From contig NZ_BCQI01000006.1 in the NCBI RefSeq assembly GCF_001544355.1, positions 52,104-116,103 on the forward strand: 64,000 bases of DNA, in the 5' to 3' direction. The stretch comes from Alicyclobacillus acidiphilus NBRC 100859 (GTDB lineage Bacteria > Bacillota > Bacilli > Alicyclobacillales > Alicyclobacillaceae). The translations under genes and the position numbers were made by a program. The notes beneath the pieces were generated by a model. The model was not told the origin of the DNA. It worked only from the letters and a program-made list of their open reading frames with translations, and did not search any database. Positions within the stretch are counted from its first letter, which is position 1. Each line of letters begins with the position of its first letter. Below are positions 20,046-27,875 of the stretch, piece by piece.

Positions 20046-21535
20046 GTGAATCAGGATGTACAAAGGACACTGGAATACCACAAGATGAAGGAAGAATTGT
20101 CAGGATACGCAATGTCCTATTTGGGGCGACAGCGGATTGAAGCAATGGAGCCATCCATCCACCTGAGCCAAATTGACGGATGGCTCGCGGAGACTGAGGA
20201 CGCGCTGCGGATTGTGGCGGGATCGTCAAGTGTGCCGATTCCGTCGCTTGACGGTATGGAGTACGTGACGTCCGCTTTGAACAAAGGACAGTCTCTGCAC
20301 GTGGAGCAACTGGAACATATTGAGCGATTTCTGACAAGTACGGAGCAGCTTCGCCAGTACATGTCGCGCAAGGCCGATGTGGCACCGCTTGTGAGCGGAT
20401 ACGCGCAGTCGATTGTGACGTTGGAAGACTTGCGGTTGGAGATCCGCAAGAGTGTCGATCACGGCGCAGTATTGGACAGCGCAAGTGACGAGTTGGCCCG
20501 CATTCGTAAGCAAATTGGCATTTTGGAGGAGCGCGTTCGCCGCAAAATCGAAGCGTCGTTGACCAAATACAAGGCGCATCTGCAGGAACCGTTTCACAGT
20601 ATCCGAAATGGGCGTCCGGTCTTGCCCATCAAGCGCGAGAGCAAACGGATCGTCAAGGGCGCGATGCTCGATGAGTCGGCGAGCGGCCAGACCGTGTACA
20701 TCGAACCTGAAGAAGTCGCGTCGCAGCAGGATGAATTGGTCGAGGTACGGTTCGCGGAGGCGCGCGAAGTCGCTCGGGCAGCGAATTGAGCGTGTTCAAA
20801 GACATATTCGTCGATATTGGCGACGGACAGAGCATTGAGGGCGCACTCAGCACTTTTTCGGCTCATGTGGCCAATGTGAACGACATTTTGCGGGGGGCCG
20901 GGCCGAAATCGTTGCTGTTGCTGGATGAACTCGCGTCCGGGACCGATCCCGGCGAAGGCATCGGTTTGTCCATCGCGCTGCTCGAGCGGCTCTACGCGTC
21001 CGGTTCGACCATCGTCGCGACGACCCACTTCAACGAGATCAAGCGATTCGCGGCTGCGGCGCCTGGTTTCGAAAACGCTCGAATGGAGTTTGACACGGAA
21101 ACGCTGCAGCCCCTGTATCGCTTGCGTATTGGGGAAGCTGGGGAGAGTTATGCGCTTGTCATCGCGGAACGCCTCGGTGTCCCGAAGGAGATTGTTCATC
21201 GCGCGCGCGAAATCGCGCAAGGTACAGGATTGGCGCCACAAGGACTGGAGCAGTTAGTGAAAGTTCACACAGTGGTGCAGGATGAAGGTGTTAGCGGCCG
21301 GATCGACGCGACGGATGATCATGTGCAGACGGCGGAACCAGCGCCGCGGGAAGAACTCTACCCAAACATTGAACAGTATGATCTCGACATCGTGCTTGAG
21401 CCGAAGGATGTTCGGAGCAAACGGAAGATGATGGAGAAAGGCCACGTGGAAGGATTGTCGATTGATCATCCCGCGGGGGCGAATCATGGTCCGATGCGGC
21501 ATCCTCGACATGACAACGGCAAAGAGCGTCGATAA
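20046..21535 (+). pseudogene. MutS2-like gene split by an internal deletion
   Basis: Two overlapping frames are parts of one MutS2-type protein. The first (GTG 20046, GGAG 10 nt upstream, to TGA 20789) holds the MutS2 N-terminal and lever regions (LEYHKMKEELS to GQTVYIEPEEV). The second, in another frame from about 20777 to 21535, starts GSELSVFKDIFVDIGDGQSI and holds Walker B (LLLLDELASGTDP) and the ATTHFNEIK segment. The block in between, with Walker A (usually TGPNTGGKT), is missing, roughly 150-170 residues. The junction is near 20776 and out of frame. The C-terminus has no coiled coil or Smr nuclease domain and ends like a Smr-less MutS2 paralogue (HVEGLSID). ATP binding should be lost. 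Confidence 0.85.
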
Positions 21536-21541
21536 GCCAAC

Positions 21542-21571
21542 ATGGCGGGGGCCGCGCACGGCCCCCGCCAT
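21542..21571. terminator. 12-bp GC-rich hairpin
   Basis: ATGGCGGGGGCC and GGCCCCCGCCAT flank gcgcac between convergent genes. No T-tract is present. Confidence 0.55.
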
Positions 21572-21582
21572 CACCTCGTGAC

Positions 21583-22053
21583 TCAATGGATAGGGATTTT
21601 TTCGCACCATTTTCGGATCACGGCCAGATTCAGAGCCTGCAGTATTTGCGCCGCTGGATACACGAATGCGGAGTACCAGAGGTGCCATCCGGAATAAGTC
21701 AGCACGCCCGTTCTGGTCGACAGGAATTCATATCCCAGCGCAAAACAGGTCCAGCCTGCGAGATACTTGACCTTCGACCACACGTGGCGCGAGAAAGGAA
21801 AGTAATTGAGGAATATCGTGCTAATTGGAGGAAATATGGCGAAATTGTAAATGAGCGCGACATAGTCGATGCCTGGGTCGAAATAGTTGTACAAATGCAT
21901 GTGCATATCCAAATACACGTCTATCAGCACGTTGATCAGAACACTGGAGAGTGACGTGCAGTAGATCTCCAATCGGGTCATGCGCTTTGGCATTTGAATG
22001 GCAACGGAATAAAAAACAATGGATGATATGAGGGCGAACAAATAAGGGGACAC
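21583..22053 (-). CDS. CBO0543-family membrane protein
   Basis: 156 residues, with about four to five membrane helices. It matches the CBO0543 pattern: an N-terminal helix, then PKRMTRLEIYCTSL, DVYLDMHMHLYNYFD, FLNYFPFS and GVLTYSGWHLWYSAFVYP. I prefer GTG 22053 (AAGGAG 9 nt upstream) over the GTG at 22137, which overlaps the previous gene's stop and adds a non-family extension. It is the last gene of a four-gene minus-strand operon. CBO0543 proteins occur in spore-formers and lack a known function. Confidence 0.78.
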   Translation of the reverse strand: MSPYLFALISSIVFYSVAIQMPKRMTRLEIYCTSLSSVLINVLIDVYLDMHMHLYNYFDPGIDYVALIYNFAIFPPISTIFLNYFPFSRHVWSKVKYLAGWTCFALGYEFLSTRTGVLTYSGWHLWYSAFVYPAAQILQALNLAVIRKWCEKIPIH

Positions 22054-22133
22054 TGGCAGACTCCTTCGCAAAAGTCGGGACACTGAAAACAGTGTTGCCA
22101 ATGTATGGCTGGGCCATTCCTCAGGCTGTGCGT

Positions 22134-22604
22134 TCACTGGTCGACAAAGCCGTCGAGCTTCGCGATGCCCAAGGCGTCATTTTCCCAGAGAATCCTTTCT
22201 ACGAGCTTTTTTTCTTCTGCGTCGCAGTCGATGAGAAGAAACACTTCTGTTGAAATCTGTTCCTTGGTCACTTTTCGGTTTCGCCTTTTCACGAACAGGA
22301 GTTTCAACAAGAAGCCGACGACCATTCCTAGGCATAGGCCAATCAAACCCCATAAAATGGGTCCCCACGCGAGGACCATACCGTAAATGGCTCCTAGCAG
22401 CATACCGCAGGTACCCAGGACGGCGGCTCCGTCAAACAAGCTCACGCCATCGGCGCGGTGCATGGAGTCGAATAGCTTCCGCTCCTCCGTTCGTTTATCG
22501 AGTGGAACGGCGAGAATTTGTCTCTTGTCAATGCCGATTTGTTCCAGAGCTGTGATCGCCAACTCTAAGAAAATGGATTGTTCGAACGATGCGATGATGT
22601 ACAT
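22134..22604 (-). CDS. Membrane protein with two alpha/beta lobes, unknown
   Basis: 156 residues. The N-terminal 40 residues (MYIIASFEQSIFLELAITAL...ILAVPL) and the C-terminal 40 (TEVFLLIDCDAEEKKLVERI...GIAKLDG) each read as a beta-alpha-beta unit. Between them lies a glycine-rich helical hairpin (GAAVLGTCGMLLGAIYGMVL, then GLIGLCLGMVVGFLLKLLF). This resembles general-stress-protein-like membrane proteins with a glycine zipper, but I do not recognise a named family. ATG 22604 follows AAGGTG. It lies 9 bp downstream of the next gene in the operon. Confidence 0.65.
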   Translation of the reverse strand: MYIIASFEQSIFLELAITALEQIGIDKRQILAVPLDKRTEERKLFDSMHRADGVSLFDGAAVLGTCGMLLGAIYGMVLAWGPILWGLIGLCLGMVVGFLLKLLFVKRRNRKVTKEQISTEVFLLIDCDAEEKKLVERILWENDALGIAKLDGFVDQ

Positions 22605-22613
22605 GGTTTCACC

Positions 22614-23384
22614 TTATTTGTGAATTGGCATTTTAAAATCCGGGCGCTGATAATGGTCCCGCAGCCACTTGGACTGTTCTTTTTCAAATAACTTGTTGTA
22701 CTCGACGGCCGCAACGTAGGAATCGTAAATGTTGAACACGTAAATGCCAGGGAGAAACATAAACCACTGCACATTTAAAACAGCTTTTGCCTGTTCAAAC
22801 AAACCAATCGTCGTATCGTGTACCGCCTGCAAACAGTGGGACATGTACATGACTAGAATGGTCCAAGCGATAAAGAACAATCCCTGAATCGTTTTGTGCA
22901 CATACAGGGAACCCAGTCCAGGTGTTAAGGCGGACCAAGCTGCAGCGAGCCAGGGACTTCGCCTGTCCAGAAAATTTAAATCGAGCGTTTTGATGACGAA
23001 TGGTTGGATGGGGGCGTCTTCGCGATCCGCTAGTACATAGAGTTTGTTTACGTCTATCGTGCCGCGATAACCATCCCATATGCTGAACACATACACGGCT
23101 ACGTAGAGCAAGAACCAGCGTTTGTCGATCACGTGGCGGGCGAGATCGAAATGCCCTGTGAGCGAATAGGAGAGGGCGAGATTGATGTGGGCCTCATTAT
23201 TGACGACCACCGCCCAAAGGATCAGGATCAGCCCGATGATCTTGCGATCCTGTCGCAAGCTTCCAAGGCCAGGCTCCACAACCGACCAAAACGCGGTTAC
23301 CCAGGGATTCCGCAAATGGATCATGTTGGTTGAGAGTTCGGATAGGTACGCCCTGCTTCGTCGTGCGTAAGCGTTTTGTTCCAA
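22614..23384 (-). CDS. Internally duplicated membrane protein (copy 1)
   Basis: 256 residues from TTG 23384 (GAGGAG 9 nt upstream, just after the stop of the preceding gene). The sequence consists of two homologous halves. Half 1 runs from NPWVTAFWSVVEPGLGSL to DGYRGTIDVNKL, half 2 from SPWLAAAWSALTPGLGSLYV to DSYVAAVEYNKLFEKEQ. Each half has an NPW...PGLG turn, a helix (IxGLxxIxWxxVV), a VxxxRWFLLY segment and a second helix ending in DxY. The PGLG and W pattern recalls DUF5683/TM2-like proteins. It is about half identical by eye to the adjacent upstream gene, so the pair arose by gene duplication. Function unknown. Confidence 0.7.
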   Translation of the reverse strand: MEQNAYARRSRAYLSELSTNMIHLRNPWVTAFWSVVEPGLGSLRQDRKIIGLILILWAVVVNNEAHINLALSYSLTGHFDLARHVIDKRWFLLYVAVYVFSIWDGYRGTIDVNKLYVLADREDAPIQPFVIKTLDLNFLDRRSPWLAAAWSALTPGLGSLYVHKTIQGLFFIAWTILVMYMSHCLQAVHDTTIGLFEQAKAVLNVQWFMFLPGIYVFNIYDSYVAAVEYNKLFEKEQSKWLRDHYQRPDFKMPIHK

Positions 23385-23398
23385 CGAAATACGCTCCT

Positions 23399-24160
23399 CT
23401 ACAAAGGCATTTTGAAGTCGGGACGCTGATAATGTTCTCGTAAGAACTTGGATTGTTCTTTTTCGAACAGCTTGTTGTGTTCTACGGCCGTAACAAACGT
23501 ATTGTGAATGACGAAACCGTATATGGAGGGCAGGTACATCAGCCATTGCATATCCACCATGGATTTCGCGTTGTCAAAATGACCGATCATCGTTTCATGA
23601 ACGGCTGGCAGCGCGTGTGAATAGAGCATGACCACGATCGTCCATGCGAGAAAGAACACACCGACAACGACTTTGCGTACATAGAGGTGACCCAGTCCTG
23701 GGGCGAGAAGTGAGAGCGTGGCTGCATACCAAGGATTTCGTCTGTCCAGAAAGTTCATGTCAAGCGTTTTGATCCGCAAAGATCGGAGGGGGGCATCCTC
23801 TCGATCCGCCAGAACGTACTGTTTATTGATATCGACGGTTCCACGATAACTGTCCCAAATCGCGTAGACATAAAGCGAGACGTAGAGGAGCAACCATCTC
23901 AGATTCACCACTTGCTTTGCCAGTTCGAAGTTTCCCTGCAGGGAATACATGATGGAGAGATTGACCTTTGCAAATCCATTGACGACGAGTTCCCAAACGA
24001 TCAAAATGAGCCCTCGCAAAATTCTGCCCTGCAGAAGGTGTCCGCATCCCGGATACGCAAACGACCAAAACGCGGAAATCCAGGGATTTCTCCAATGCAT
24101 CTCGTTTGAACCCATTGCAGATATGCTGACGCGTAAGCGTCTTACCTTGACGTCGTTCAA
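23399..24160 (-). CDS. Internally duplicated membrane protein (copy 2)
   Basis: 253 residues from TTG 24160 (GGAGG 7 nt upstream). It is a paralogue of the 22614-23384 gene, with the same two-half layout: NPWISAFWSFAYPGCGHL to DSYRGTVDINKQY, then NPWYAATLSLLAPGLGHLYV to HNTFVTAVEHNKLFEKEQSKFL. The C-terminus HYQRPDFKMP is shared almost exactly. First gene of the four-gene minus-strand operon; 14 bp separates it from copy 1. The 137 bp to the divergent gene at 24298 should hold both promoters, but I find no convincing SigA boxes. Confidence 0.7.
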   Translation of the reverse strand: MNDVKVRRLRVSISAMGSNEMHWRNPWISAFWSFAYPGCGHLLQGRILRGLILIVWELVVNGFAKVNLSIMYSLQGNFELAKQVVNLRWLLLYVSLYVYAIWDSYRGTVDINKQYVLADREDAPLRSLRIKTLDMNFLDRRNPWYAATLSLLAPGLGHLYVRKVVVGVFFLAWTIVVMLYSHALPAVHETMIGHFDNAKSMVDMQWLMYLPSIYGFVIHNTFVTAVEHNKLFEKEQSKFLREHYQRPDFKMPL

Positions 24161-24297
24161 ACCGATTCCTCCACGTACACAGTTTGTGTAAATCAAGAAA
24201 CCATTATGTAGGCCTGTCGAAGGATGCGCATAGAAGTGAATAACCCATGAAAATGTAGGCAAGCTATAAACAATCTTTCGGGTATTTGGGGGATTGT

Positions 24298-24759
24298 ATG
24301 GCATTTTCAATTTTCTCCGCATTGTCCATTATCTCTATTACCGCATTCGCCGTAACGAACAAAAGGCTTCATCTGTTTGAAATCATGTTTATATGGATGG
24401 TTGCGATGATCCTCGATCACAACGTGATGACGGTGGTATCGGTGAACATGGGGATGTACGATTTTGCGGACCAGCCTTCCCGTTATTGGTCGCTGTCACT
24501 TGTGAGAATCGTTCTCATCCCGCTCCTGATTGTGTGGTATTTTGATGCGACAGCTTCCAAGGCGATTCTTCAGTGGGCGTTGCTGCCGCTTGGCATCGGG
24601 GTTCTGATTGGGATTGAGTATCTGTGCGATGTGCTGAACGTCTTTCACCATACCCACTGGAAGCTGTGGTGGTCGGTGATTGAGTGGTTTGGCCTATTCG
24701 TGGTGCTCCACTATTCTCGGCTTTGGTATCGCAACGTGCTCAGAAGGGAGTTGCAGTGA
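24298..24759 (+). CDS. CBO0543-like membrane protein
   Basis: 153 residues with about five hydrophobic segments. ATG 24298 follows TTGGGGG. It ends at the stop that directly abuts the next start, so the two are co-transcribed. The layout (short helices; YDFADQPSRYW; HHTHWKLWWSVIEWF near the end) fits the CBO0543 group loosely. Confidence 0.65.
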   Translation: MAFSIFSALSIISITAFAVTNKRLHLFEIMFIWMVAMILDHNVMTVVSVNMGMYDFADQPSRYWSLSLVRIVLIPLLIVWYFDATASKAILQWALLPLGIGVLIGIEYLCDVLNVFHHTHWKLWWSVIEWFGLFVVLHYSRLWYRNVLRRELQ

Positions 24760-25263
24760 TTGCTTCCACTGCCTCGAAGGTTCGATGGAAACGAGTGGTT
24801 CATTCTTGGAACCATTGCGCTAGGATTTGTCTGCGTCGTCCTTTTGCCAAAGCGGTATCCCAACGCTGTGGCGACGTTGGTGGTTTTGTTCTGTGTGTCC
24901 ATTGCGGTCATATTGGATCACACCATCGCGACACCGCCGCTCAACATGTATAACCTGAACGATCAGCAGAAGTACGAGTTGATGGATGTGGTTACGTATT
25001 TCATGTACAGTCCGTACGCGTTAATCTCCGTCTACCTGTACGACCGTCTCAACCCAAGAGGAATCTTTTTTGTCGCATATATCGTTGGCTGGTCTGCCTT
25101 TGCCGTATGTTTTGAATGGCTGGCCGTCATCTTCCATGTATTCACCTACACAGGATGGCGTCTCTTGTACTCATTTTCCGTTTACCTGATCGCGACGCCC
25201 CTCCAGCTTCTTTTCTTTCGATATACGATGAGATATGTAAGGAACTCGCGAACCAAGGTGTAA
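24760..25263 (+). CDS. CBO0543-like membrane protein
   Basis: 167 residues, TTG start directly after the previous stop, with AAGGGAG 9 nt upstream. Helices and motifs are arranged as in the neighbouring CBO0543-like proteins (NMYNLNDQQKYELMDVVTYF, GWSAFAVCFEWLAVIFHVF, YTGWRLLYSFSVYL). The YTGW motif near the C-terminus matches YSGW of the 21583-22053 protein. Function unknown. Confidence 0.65.
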   Translation: MLPLPRRFDGNEWFILGTIALGFVCVVLLPKRYPNAVATLVVLFCVSIAVILDHTIATPPLNMYNLNDQQKYELMDVVTYFMYSPYALISVYLYDRLNPRGIFFVAYIVGWSAFAVCFEWLAVIFHVFTYTGWRLLYSFSVYLIATPLQLLFFRYTMRYVRNSRTKV

Positions 25264-25297
25264 ATACCGATACGTCGATAGAGGAGGCAAGACGAGA

Positions 25298-25320
25298 ACA
25301 GGGTCGCATTGCGACCCTGT
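25298..25320. terminator. Hairpin between convergent genes
   Basis: ACAGGGTCGC-att-GCGACCCTGT, a 10-bp perfect stem placed between the CBO0543-like pair and yjzC. No clear T-tract. Confidence 0.55.
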
Positions 25321-25352
25321 CACGCATCCGGCGTTGAGCCAGATTCGGTGTG

Positions 25353-25547
25353 TCAATGGCGCTTGTTCGTCTTAATCCGTCTCCATTTTCGATCGGAGTT
25401 CGTCGTTTCGGGAAACTTCTCTCCCTTGTGCAAATGGATTCGTTTCGGGTTGTGCAAGTCGCCGCTGTCAGGATGTGCGCCTACCTCGATATACACGCCG
25501 GTGTTCGGCGCTTCATATCCAGGTGTAAACTCGGAACGTTCACCCAT
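25353..25547 (-). CDS. yjzC: YjzC-family small protein
   Basis: 64 residues. MGERSEFTPGYEAPNTGVYI and HLHKGEKFPETTNSDRKW reproduce the conserved YjzC pattern (PG..APN.GVY.E.G, GEKFPETTN.DR.W). Function unknown; the family is common in Bacillus. It starts at ATG 25547 with GAGGTGATG upstream. The C-terminus has a few extra basic residues. Confidence 0.85.
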   Translation of the reverse strand: MGERSEFTPGYEAPNTGVYIEVGAHPDSGDLHNPKRIHLHKGEKFPETTNSDRKWRRIKTNKRH

Positions 25548-25575
25548 GATGACATCACCTCGGGTGATAGTGTGT

Positions 25576-26865
25576 TTAGCTGCTTCTCAATCCATGCACC
25601 TTATCCCGTGCAGCGATGTTGAGAAATGGCAGCGTAGCCAGCGATGAGATCGCAATCAGCAATCCCGCGGTGAGACCCAAGTTCCTGGCCGGAAAGATGG
25701 GCAGCAAGAAGCTGGTCAAGGTCATTGAGACGCCGAGTGTCACGCTGCCGACGGTGGACGTCAGGGAAAACGCCCGGCCCTGCTGCCAATTTGACAATGA
25801 CCTCATGACTGTCGACTGAACGGCGGCGTTCCCGACCCCTGCGCCGATGGTCGCGGCGATGAGACAAAGGGACGCTATCCAGAGTTTGGGCGATTGACTC
25901 ATCGCCGCATGGCCGAGCCCTTCAACGACAAAGCCCAATACAGCGGTTTCACGGATGCGCCGTGTGAGTCGCACGGTCAACAGACTGCTCACTGCGAATC
26001 CGAGTCCGAGCGATCCGTACATCACACCAACACCGACGTTTCCGGCGTGAAACACTTGGTAGCCGAAGACGCTCAACAGGACGTTGACGATGCCGCCGCC
26101 GACAGACCACAGCCCGGCCTGCAGGCACAAAATGCGGATAAGCGAGGAGTCTCGTATCCATCGCCGGTACGATCGCTCGTCCCAGGTATCGTCGTTCGGC
26201 CGTGGCGGCGCGTCGTCGGACGCCATTGGCCAATCGGGTGTGGCCAAGTGGTTCTCCGACAGCTTCGTCGTCGAGCAGAGCGCGGCGGATACCAGAAAGG
26301 AGGCGCTGTTGACGATAAACGCGATCGATGGACCGCATACCGAGGTCACCAATCCTCCGCTCGCCGATCCAATTGCGAGCACGACGCCAAACAGCGATTC
26401 TTCGATGGCGTTTGCGACAACGACCCGCTCCGTTTTCACCAACTGTGGAATCACGGCGCGGCGGGCCGGTTCAAAGAGGCAAGAAAAAGCGGTCATGATG
26501 CATGTCGCCAGGTACGCGATCCAAACCTGGTCTTTCGTATGGATCAATAAAAACAGCAAGGCGATGCCCATGCGGGCGAGATCGGCCGAAATCATCAACC
26601 GTTTGCGGCGAACGCGGTCGGCCAATTTTCCGCCGATGGGTCCCATGACGAGGTAAGGAATGGTGCGGGCCGCCAAAGTCAGTCCAATCGACATGCCGCT
26701 TCCTGTGATGTGCAGGAGAAGGCTGAACATCGCGACAGTGTCAAACCAGTCCCCGATCCCGCTTAGCAAGCTCGCAGTCAGGATTCTTCGATATCCATGT
26801 TCCTCTCGAATGAGCGTGACAATGTCCGTGGACCTGCCGCTGATTGCGTCCGGTGTCGCAGCCAT
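25576..26865 (-). CDS. MFS transporter (MdfA/enterobactin-exporter-like group)
   Basis: 429 residues with about 12 hydrophobic helices. The MFS loop motif GPIGGKLADRVRRKR is present after the second helix pair. The start is ATG 26865, with AAGGAGAC upstream; the frame extends further but overlaps the regulator gene. It lies 16 bp after the ArsR-type gene in the same operon, so it is probably an efflux pump controlled by that regulator. Substrate cannot be read. Confidence 0.85.
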   Translation of the reverse strand: MAATPDAISGRSTDIVTLIREEHGYRRILTASLLSGIGDWFDTVAMFSLLLHITGSGMSIGLTLAARTIPYLVMGPIGGKLADRVRRKRLMISADLARMGIALLFLLIHTKDQVWIAYLATCIMTAFSCLFEPARRAVIPQLVKTERVVVANAIEESLFGVVLAIGSASGGLVTSVCGPSIAFIVNSASFLVSAALCSTTKLSENHLATPDWPMASDDAPPRPNDDTWDERSYRRWIRDSSLIRILCLQAGLWSVGGGIVNVLLSVFGYQVFHAGNVGVGVMYGSLGLGFAVSSLLTVRLTRRIRETAVLGFVVEGLGHAAMSQSPKLWIASLCLIAATIGAGVGNAAVQSTVMRSLSNWQQGRAFSLTSTVGSVTLGVSMTLTSFLLPIFPARNLGLTAGLLIAISSLATLPFLNIAARDKVHGLRSS

Positions 26866-26881
26866 GAAATCGAAGTCTCCT

Positions 26882-27466
26882 TTATGTGTTGGATTTCTCC
26901 GAACTGGATTTCTCCGAAATTCGCCAGTAGACACCGTTTTCTCGTGCCATGAACCGATTTCCGATGAGTTCGCGGCGCAAGGTCGCAAAATCAGGGTGGT
27001 GTCGACCGATGATTTCATTGACTTCAGACTCCGGATAGGTTCTGTCCCATTCAAACTGATCCGCGAGCCATTGTAGAACGACGAGACGCTTCTTCCGACT
27101 GGCGGGAATCTCCTTTAATTCCACGCCGTTCAGAAAATCGCGCAATACTTTGCGTTGCCAGGCATCTCCTTCCACATCGGCCAACTGGGCCAATTTTTCC
27201 GGCTTCAACAGCCGATTGACTTGAGATAGCGCGTCCGCCTGAAATCGGTACGTGTGCACGTTGCCGTCCTGCCGCATCGTTACGAGACCGAGTTCCCGCA
27301 AGCGATTCAAGTGGTGTGACACGGTTGGTGGTTTCAATTGCAGATAAGCGGCGAGTTCCTCAACACTTGCCTCCTGGTTGGCCAAGATACCAAGAATCTT
27401 GAGACGGCTCTCGTCGGCCAAAACCTTGAGAAACTGGACGAGCAATTGACTGTCTTCATTGGTCAT
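26882..27466 (-). CDS. ArsR-type regulator with DUF2087 domain
   Basis: 194 residues. The N-terminus is an ArsR winged helix-turn-helix (FLKVLADESRLKILGILA, LKPPTVSHHLNRLRELGLV). The C-terminal domain (RKKRLVVLQWLADQFEWDRTYPESEVNEII onward) is DUF2087-like. The metal-binding ELCVCDL-type motif of classical ArsR is absent, so the signal is probably not a metal. ATG 27466 follows GAGGAG. First gene of an operon with the MFS transporter, with a dyad in its promoter. Confidence 0.85.
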   Translation of the reverse strand: MTNEDSQLLVQFLKVLADESRLKILGILANQEASVEELAAYLQLKPPTVSHHLNRLRELGLVTMRQDGNVHTYRFQADALSQVNRLLKPEKLAQLADVEGDAWQRKVLRDFLNGVELKEIPASRKKRLVVLQWLADQFEWDRTYPESEVNEIIGRHHPDFATLRRELIGNRFMARENGVYWRISEKSSSEKSNT

Positions 27467-27481
27467 TGCAATCAGGCTCCT

Positions 27482-27531
27482 CGTTACATGTAGATACGTA
27501 ACAATGTAGATCATCATCGAAGTTAGATCAA
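27482..27531 (-). promoter_or_regulatory. ArsR-gene promoter with dyad operator candidate
   Basis: On the minus strand TTGATC (27531-27526) lies 17 bp from TACATT (27508-27503). An imperfect dyad GTTAC-N10-GTAAC (27483-27502) begins next to the -10 box, a good place for autorepression. Confidence 0.5.
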
Positions 27532-27644
27532 TATCGAATTAGATGGGGGTGGAACGAATCGGAGAATCCACACAAAATGATTGACAAATTCTGAAACTAA
27601 GTGGTAGTTTTGAGACGATAGCAAGGCGAGAGGAGGGCATTTCC

Positions 27645-27758
27645 ATGGTTGTGCTGATGGCAAGTGGATATGTGCAGGCGCGTCGGCGTCATTACGCTGG
27701 CGGCGAAGACCATAACCAATGGGAATGTGACCTTTCGCTTCGTGTGAACGAAGTTTGA
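27645..27758 (+). CDS. Putative BmrB-like leader peptide (37 aa)
   Basis: ATG 27645 is preceded by an excellent ribosome binding site (GAGAGGAGGG, 7-8 nt). It encodes 37 residues, MVVLMASGYVQARRRHYAGG to LRVNEV. The stop is followed by stem-loops and an intrinsic terminator before a bmrC-like gene. In B. subtilis the bmrCD exporter genes are preceded by the translated leader bmrB, whose translation controls attenuation; I infer the same role by position. A TTGACA at 27581-27586 may be its -35 box. Confidence 0.6.
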   Translation: MVVLMASGYVQARRRHYAGGEDHNQWECDLSLRVNEV

Positions 27759-27854
27759 CACCGAGTCAGGTGTTTGTGCGGGTCGCATTCAGTGGCCCGC
27801 GCTTCTTCATTCATAGAGAATGGAAGGCATGTCGCGAGCGCGGCGTGCTTTTTT
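27738..27854 (+). promoter_or_regulatory. Transcription attenuator before the bmrCD-like genes
   Basis: The terminator is GCATGTCGC (27827-27835), loop gagc, GCGGCGTGC (27840-27848, two G-T pairs), then TTTTTT. An antiterminator is possible: CCGCGCT (27797-27803) is perfectly complementary to AGCGCGG (27837-27843) in the terminator. That strand can instead pair in an upstream hairpin, GTGCGGG (27776-27782) with CCCGCGC (27796-27802). A third hairpin (CTTCGT-gtga-ACGAAG, 27738-27753) covers the end of the leader-peptide frame. A ribosome held at the leader end would favour antitermination. Confidence 0.7.
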
Positions 27855-27875
27855 CGTCTATTGGGGGTTTCGGTT

